Assembly: GCA_016868815.1 (NCBI GenBank)
Contig: VGFQ01000003.1
Location: 62,001 to 126,000 of the forward strand
DNA: 64,000 nt
Direction of reading: 5' to 3'
From: Bacteroidota bacterium
GTDB lineage: Bacteria > Bacteroidota > Bacteroidia > Chitinophagales > Chitinophagaceae
This document shows positions 60,206-64,000 of this stretch, piece by piece. Positions within the stretch are counted from its first letter, which is position 1; every line of letters begins with the position of its first letter. The notes below the pieces were generated by a model. It had not been told where the DNA came from and ran no database searches. It saw only the letters and a program-made list of their open reading frames with translations. Both the position numbers and the translations under genes were made by a program.

Positions 60206-61294
60206 ATGCAAAAAGTGACTTTCAACAATGCCAACCGTATTTTTTTTTATGCCCTCAAAGAATCGGTTGACAAATATTTTGAAGAAAACCGTATGAAGCG
60301 TACAGGTAACTGGAAGCTTTATACCAAGACTCTGATTCTGATTCCCTCTGCCTTGGGGATGTACTTCCTGCTGCTGACCTTCCCGATGCACTGGTTGCTG
60401 GCCTTCTTGCTCTGCGCATTACTCGGGGTGGCTATGGCCAGCATCGGTTTTAATGTCATGCATGATGCCTGCCATGGCTCTTTCTCCTCAAGGGGATGGG
60501 TCAATGATATATTCGGGCTTACCCATAATTTTTTGGGCGGCAATGCTTTTCTCTGGAAAATCAAGCATAACATCATTCATCATACGTACACCAATGTCGA
60601 TGGGCTGGATGATGATATCAACAATATGCCCTTCATGCGGGAGTGTAATACTCAGCCCTGGAAGCCCATGCACCGATTTCAGGCCTATTACATGTTTGTC
60701 TTGTACGGATTTACCTCTCTGTTCATGTTTGGAACTGACTATTTGAAATATTTCACCCGCAGGATCCATAACACAGGCATTCGTTCGATGGCTTTGCAGG
60801 ACCACCTACTGTTCTGGGCAGGAAAGATCTTCTTTATCGCTGTCTACATCGTGGTGCCCATCCTAGCGGTAGGCTGGCAGTCATGGCTGATCGGCTTTAC
60901 CATCGCCCAGTTCACCCTGGGCATGACCCTGGCCCTGGTTTTCCAGCTGGCCCATGTGGTAGAGGAGGCCGAGTTCAAAGCGGTCGGGACGGACCCTCTT
61001 CGGATAGAAAACGAATGGGCGATTCACCAGGTGCTCACTACCGCCAATTTTGCTGCAGGCAACCGGATCGTCACCTGGATGGTCGGGGGCCTAAACTTCC
61101 AGATAGAGCATCATCTGTTTCCCCGCATCAGCCATGTGCATTATCCGGCCTTGAGCCATATTGTCCGCGATACGTGCGAGCGATTCGGGCTTCCGTACAA
61201 CTATTTTCCCACCACCCGACTCGCGATCGCATCCCACTACCGGTTCATGCGCGAAATGGGTCGAAGGCCGATTTCCATTGGCATGCCAAGCTAG
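60206..61294 (+). CDS. Membrane fatty acid desaturase (acyl-CoA/acyl-lipid type)
   Basis: Di-iron membrane enzyme of 362 residues that introduces a double bond into fatty acyl chains. Three histidine boxes are intact: HDACHG near 92-97, HNIIHHTYTN near 126-135, and QIEHHLFPRISHVHYP near 295-310. Two hairpin membrane domains surround them (YLLLTFPMHWLLAFLLCALL near 55-75; IFFIAVYIVVPILAVGWQSW near 210-230). The N-terminal F.NANRIFFYALKESVDKYF segment and the DGLDDDIN motif resemble front-end (linoleoyl-CoA type) desaturases without a fused cytochrome b5. Substrate and position unknown. Convergent with gldB. Confidence 0.92.
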   Translation: MQKVTFNNANRIFFYALKESVDKYFEENRMKRTGNWKLYTKTLILIPSALGMYFLLLTFPMHWLLAFLLCALLGVAMASIGFNVMHDACHGSFSSRGWVNDIFGLTHNFLGGNAFLWKIKHNIIHHTYTNVDGLDDDINNMPFMRECNTQPWKPMHRFQAYYMFVLYGFTSLFMFGTDYLKYFTRRIHNTGIRSMALQDHLLFWAGKIFFIAVYIVVPILAVGWQSWLIGFTIAQFTLGMTLALVFQLAHVVEEAEFKAVGTDPLRIENEWAIHQVLTTANFAAGNRIVTWMVGGLNFQIEHHLFPRISHVHYPALSHIVRDTCERFGLPYNYFPTTRLAIASHYRFMREMGRRPISIGMPS

Positions 61295-61300
61295 ACGCCT

Positions 61301-62347
61301 TCACCTGGGTTTATAGCGTGCCCCTTCAAGGATGTCCCGAGGGCTTTTCTCGAGAAGTGTTTCCAGCGGGGTCTCTGGATGTTTTTTCATATATGCGTGA
61401 ATGAGTTGTTGTCCAACGAACAACGACAGGTAGCCGGGAGAGCCGCTGCCCAGCTCTGGCGTCATCGGCCCTTCGGAGAGGAAGGTTCGGATGCGCTCCA
61501 TGTCTGATGCATAGAGCAGCTGGTTTTGGACGAGGTGGTTCCAGATCAAGCCTTCCTGCTCGATAGCCCCCTCCCATTGGTCGGCCGTATATCCCAGTCG
61601 CAGGCTGTCTGGCACGTCTGGCAGGAAGAGCCCGAGCAGATACATTCTTTTCCCTTTGTCGACGATGTGATCCAAGAGAGTTTGGTCATCCGGCCGACCG
61701 GCATAGAGGTCGTCTACTACATTCTTGATACAGTTGATGGTGATGGTCGAAGGATCAAAACGCCGCGACAGATACCGGGGGTATAGCTGTTGCCCCATTT
61801 CACTCAAGTAGATGGGTGCATCGGACCCCAGGTGCAGCTGCAGTCCGATGGCCAGTCCATAGGTCGTGATGATGTCTCCATAAGAGGCGGTACGCCCTTC
61901 TGCGATGGCATCCAACGGCCCTAAGAATGTGTAGAGACGTTGGGGTGTTTCATACCTGGGAAAATAGTATTTCACGCGCCGCAGAGATGATATGATGTCG
62001 GCATGGATGGCCTTCATATCGCCTACCGCCTCTTGAGACAATGACAGCAGAGGTCTGTAGTCGCGAAGGAAGCGGCGGTGACTGGACAGCACCTCTTCGG
62101 AACTATCGTTTGGTGGGAGGCCCAGCATCTGAGTGACAAAGAGCTGCGTAAACCCTGTGTCGGCTTTCCAAATATTCTGAAGCGATCCCTGTATGTCGTT
62201 TGAGTCCATCGCAAAATAGGCTTGCTCGAAGCGGACCAAGGGGAGTTCGATCTCGATGTGCGAGACATCGGGACGGTCAGAACGGTTTCCACAGGAAAGG
62301 ACCATCCAAGAAAAGGACAACAGCAGGGCATTTACCAGCACGCGCAT
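61301..62347 (-). CDS. gldB: Gliding motility lipoprotein GldB-like
   Basis: Lipoprotein of 348 residues from MRVLVNALLL with lipobox MVLSC (Cys near 19). The mature part fits GldB: ELPLVRFEQAYFAMDSNDIQ, FTQLFVTQMLGLPPNDSSEE, ITTYGLAIGLQLHLGSDAPI, YPRYLSRRFDPSTITINCIK and LIWNHLVQNQLLYASDMERI, with the peptidase-like DUF2268 flavour of the family. GldB is needed for gliding in Flavobacterium, though its exact role is open; many non-gliding Bacteroidota keep it. Divergence from nadE (134 bases) is a conserved arrangement, which supports the call. gldC is not adjacent here. Confidence 0.87.
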   Translation of the reverse strand: MRVLVNALLLSFSWMVLSCGNRSDRPDVSHIEIELPLVRFEQAYFAMDSNDIQGSLQNIWKADTGFTQLFVTQMLGLPPNDSSEEVLSSHRRFLRDYRPLLSLSQEAVGDMKAIHADIISSLRRVKYYFPRYETPQRLYTFLGPLDAIAEGRTASYGDIITTYGLAIGLQLHLGSDAPIYLSEMGQQLYPRYLSRRFDPSTITINCIKNVVDDLYAGRPDDQTLLDHIVDKGKRMYLLGLFLPDVPDSLRLGYTADQWEGAIEQEGLIWNHLVQNQLLYASDMERIRTFLSEGPMTPELGSGSPGYLSLFVGQQLIHAYMKKHPETPLETLLEKSPRDILEGARYKPR

Positions 62348-62481
62348 ATGGCAGTTGGATTTTGTGTAAAGTTCCTGAATCACCATTGAATTCATCTCGA
62401 CCATATTTGACCCTCTGTGATGCCGGGCCCTTTGTCGCTGGGCGTATGGCGCATGTCCTCCAGAAAGCCGAATTTTGCGGT

Positions 62482-64000
62482 ATGAAGGTGTTTCTCTCGC
62501 AGCAGAACTACCACATCGGAAACTTTGAGTCCAATGTATCGCGCATCCTGGAGGCCTTGCGAGAGGCTGAGGCGTGTGGGGCCGATCTCGCTGTCTTTAC
62601 GGAGCTCTGCGTCTGCGGCTATCCCCCCCGCGACTTCCTGGAGTTTGAAGATTTTATCCGTCGCGCGGAAGTGGCGCTGGCGGAGATCTGCCGTCATACC
62701 CTGCGGGTAGCCGCCATCGTCGGAGCGCCTGCCCGTAACCCGGACCCCCAAGGTAAGGACCTGTTCAACGCTGCCTGGCTGTTGCACGAAGGGCAAGTCA
62801 AGGCAATTCTACACAAGACCCTGCTGCCTACTTACGATGTGTTTGACGAGTACCGCTACTTTGAGCCGGCCTTCCAATGGGAGGTTGTCCCTTTCAAAGG
62901 ACACCGCCTCGCGATAACCATTTGCGAGGATATATGGAACCTGGGCGATAACCCCTTGTACCGCATCTGTCCGATGGACCAGCTGATGGCAGCCTCTCCC
63001 GACCTGATGATCAACATCTCTGCCTCCCCTTTCAGCTATCACCACGACGAGGACCGGAAAAAGGTTGTCCGTAGCCAGGTGCTCAAGTATGGCTTGCCGA
63101 TGATCTACACCAATGCCGTAGGCTCGCAGACGGAGATCGTCTTTGATGGTGGCTCGCTGGTCTATGACGATGCGGGAACGCTGGTCAGGGAGTTGGCCTA
63201 TTTCCGGGAAGACCAGGCCCTCATCGACACGGAGATGCTCTACTCGGGCCGGCAAGCAACCTCCAGCCATGCTGCTGCCCATGCCGACCAGCCGCCTGCA
63301 GCCAAGCACTCCCACGAGCCAGCCGACATCATAGCACATATAACTGCCCGCCCAAACATCGCAGAGATTCACCAAGCTCTCTTGATGGGCATCCGCGATT
63401 ATTTCCGGAAGATGGGGTTTCGCCAGGCCATACTGGGCAGCAGTGGAGGCATCGATTCCGCCGTCACCCTAGCACTGGCTTGTGAGGCGTTGGGGCCAAG
63501 TCAGGTCCGGGCGATACTCATGCCATCTCCTTATTCCACGACTCATTCGGTGAAAGATGCCATCGAACTCAGCCGGCGTCTTGGCAATCCTTATGACATC
63601 CTGCCCATCGCCGAGCCTTATGATGCGATGCTGCAGACGCTGGCGCCCCTCTTCCATGACACGGCTTTTGGCATTGCCGAGGAAAATGTACAAAGCCGCA
63701 TCCGGGGCAACCTCCTCATGGCCGTGGCCAACAAGCTCGGATATATACTCCTCAACACCTCTAATAAGAGCGAGCTGGCGACGGGCTATGGGACTCTGTA
63801 CGGCGATATGGCCGGGGGACTGAGTGTCTTGGGCGACCTTTACAAGACCCAAGTGTATGCCCTGGCAGAATTCCTCAACCGCGAGGGGGAGCAGATTCCC
63901 CGTGAGATCCTTGATAAAGAGCCCTCGGCCGAGTTGAGGCCCGGCCAAAAGGATAAAGACTCGCTTCCGGAGTATTCCTCCCTGGACAGCATCCTTTACT
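62482..64000 (+). CDS. nadE: Glutamine-dependent NAD+ synthetase, 3' truncated by window
   Basis: Final enzyme of NAD synthesis, amidating deamido-NAD+ with ATP and glutamine. The frame is open from the ATG at 62482 to the window end (506 codons). The N-terminal nitrilase-type glutaminase has its triad: Glu in FTELCVCGYPPRDFLE near 41, Lys in LHKTLLPTYDVFDEYRYF near 112, Cys in TICEDIWN near 150. The synthetase domain has AILGSSGGIDSAVTLALACE (PP-loop SGGxDS) near 315-334, VQSRIRGNLLMAVANKLGYI, LLNTSNKSELATGYGTLYGD and MAGGLSVLGDLYKTQVY. About 40-50 C-terminal residues lie beyond the window. Confidence 0.95.
   Translation, partial: MKVFLSQQNYHIGNFESNVSRILEALREAEACGADLAVFTELCVCGYPPRDFLEFEDFIRRAEVALAEICRHTLRVAAIVGAPARNPDPQGKDLFNAAWLLHEGQVKAILHKTLLPTYDVFDEYRYFEPAFQWEVVPFKGHRLAITICEDIWNLGDNPLYRICPMDQLMAASPDLMINISASPFSYHHDEDRKKVVRSQVLKYGLPMIYTNAVGSQTEIVFDGGSLVYDDAGTLVRELAYFREDQALIDTEMLYSGRQATSSHAAAHADQPPAAKHSHEPADIIAHITARPNIAEIHQALLMGIRDYFRKMGFRQAILGSSGGIDSAVTLALACEALGPSQVRAILMPSPYSTTHSVKDAIELSRRLGNPYDILPIAEPYDAMLQTLAPLFHDTAFGIAEENVQSRIRGNLLMAVANKLGYILLNTSNKSELATGYGTLYGDMAGGLSVLGDLYKTQVYALAEFLNREGEQIPREILDKEPSAELRPGQKDKDSLPEYSSLDSILY

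Noticed and set aside
1-64000. CRISPR array or cas genes
   Set aside because: No regularly spaced short repeats were seen and no protein resembles a Cas family.

Overview
The window is a piece of a Bacteroidota chromosome, most likely a member of the Chitinophagia. The main evidence is the gliding and type IX secretion set gldK-gldL-gldM-gldN plus a separate GldB-like lipoprotein next to nadE, Bacteroidota-type promoter boxes (TAnnTTTG-like, here often TACTTTTA), a DUF4271-HemD pair, an ECF sigma factor followed by an anti-sigma-like protein with an outer-membrane-like tail, and many secreted glycan enzymes with lipoprotein or Sec signals. Both ends of the window cut a gene: an RND efflux permease on the left and nadE on the right.

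Layout. 0-12 kb: RND permease tail, two tandem copies of a structured small RNA on the minus strand, a Bax-inhibitor-1 membrane protein, an orphan KorA, FabH, a small lipoprotein divergent from a membrane protein/FMN-oxidase pair, an S9 peptidase and a sulfatase. 12-25 kb: a patchy region with two DUF6056-like membrane proteins (one broken), a GH20 hexosaminidase, an unknown secreted protein, an SGNH-like membrane protein with a decayed tandem copy, and a very large repeat-containing protein with a possible link to contractile injection systems. 25-31.3 kb: a small glycan-use cluster (DUF1080 hydrolase, Tat-exported Gfo/Idh/MocA oxidoreductase, headless LacI relic, GH88/105 unsaturated uronyl hydrolase, sulfatase carrying a rhamnosidase-type beta-sandwich tail). 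31.3-33.1 kb: an AT-rich island of gene relics that includes a tyrosine recombinase tail and ends at tRNA-Arg(CCG).

33-45 kb: MarC, a BtuB-like TonB receptor under a cobalamin riboswitch, an APC permease, a TolC/HlyD pair, gpsA, hemW and a BamA/TamA-like outer membrane protein. 44.6-53.5 kb: DUF4271, hemD, gldKLMN, a perfect 23-bp hairpin, uvrC. 53.5-64 kb: lipoprotein, sigma/anti-sigma pair, gpmI, nadC, SUI1/YciH, an isocitrate dehydrogenase relic, apaG, a fatty acid desaturase, gldB and nadE.

The backbone is ordinary housekeeping and envelope biology. The unusual features are the tandem small RNAs, the giant protein, the truncated sulfatase/rhamnosidase architecture, and an unusual density of broken genes (at least eight relics), many carrying simple lesions: a Trp codon changed to stop, or a one-base change in an A or T run.
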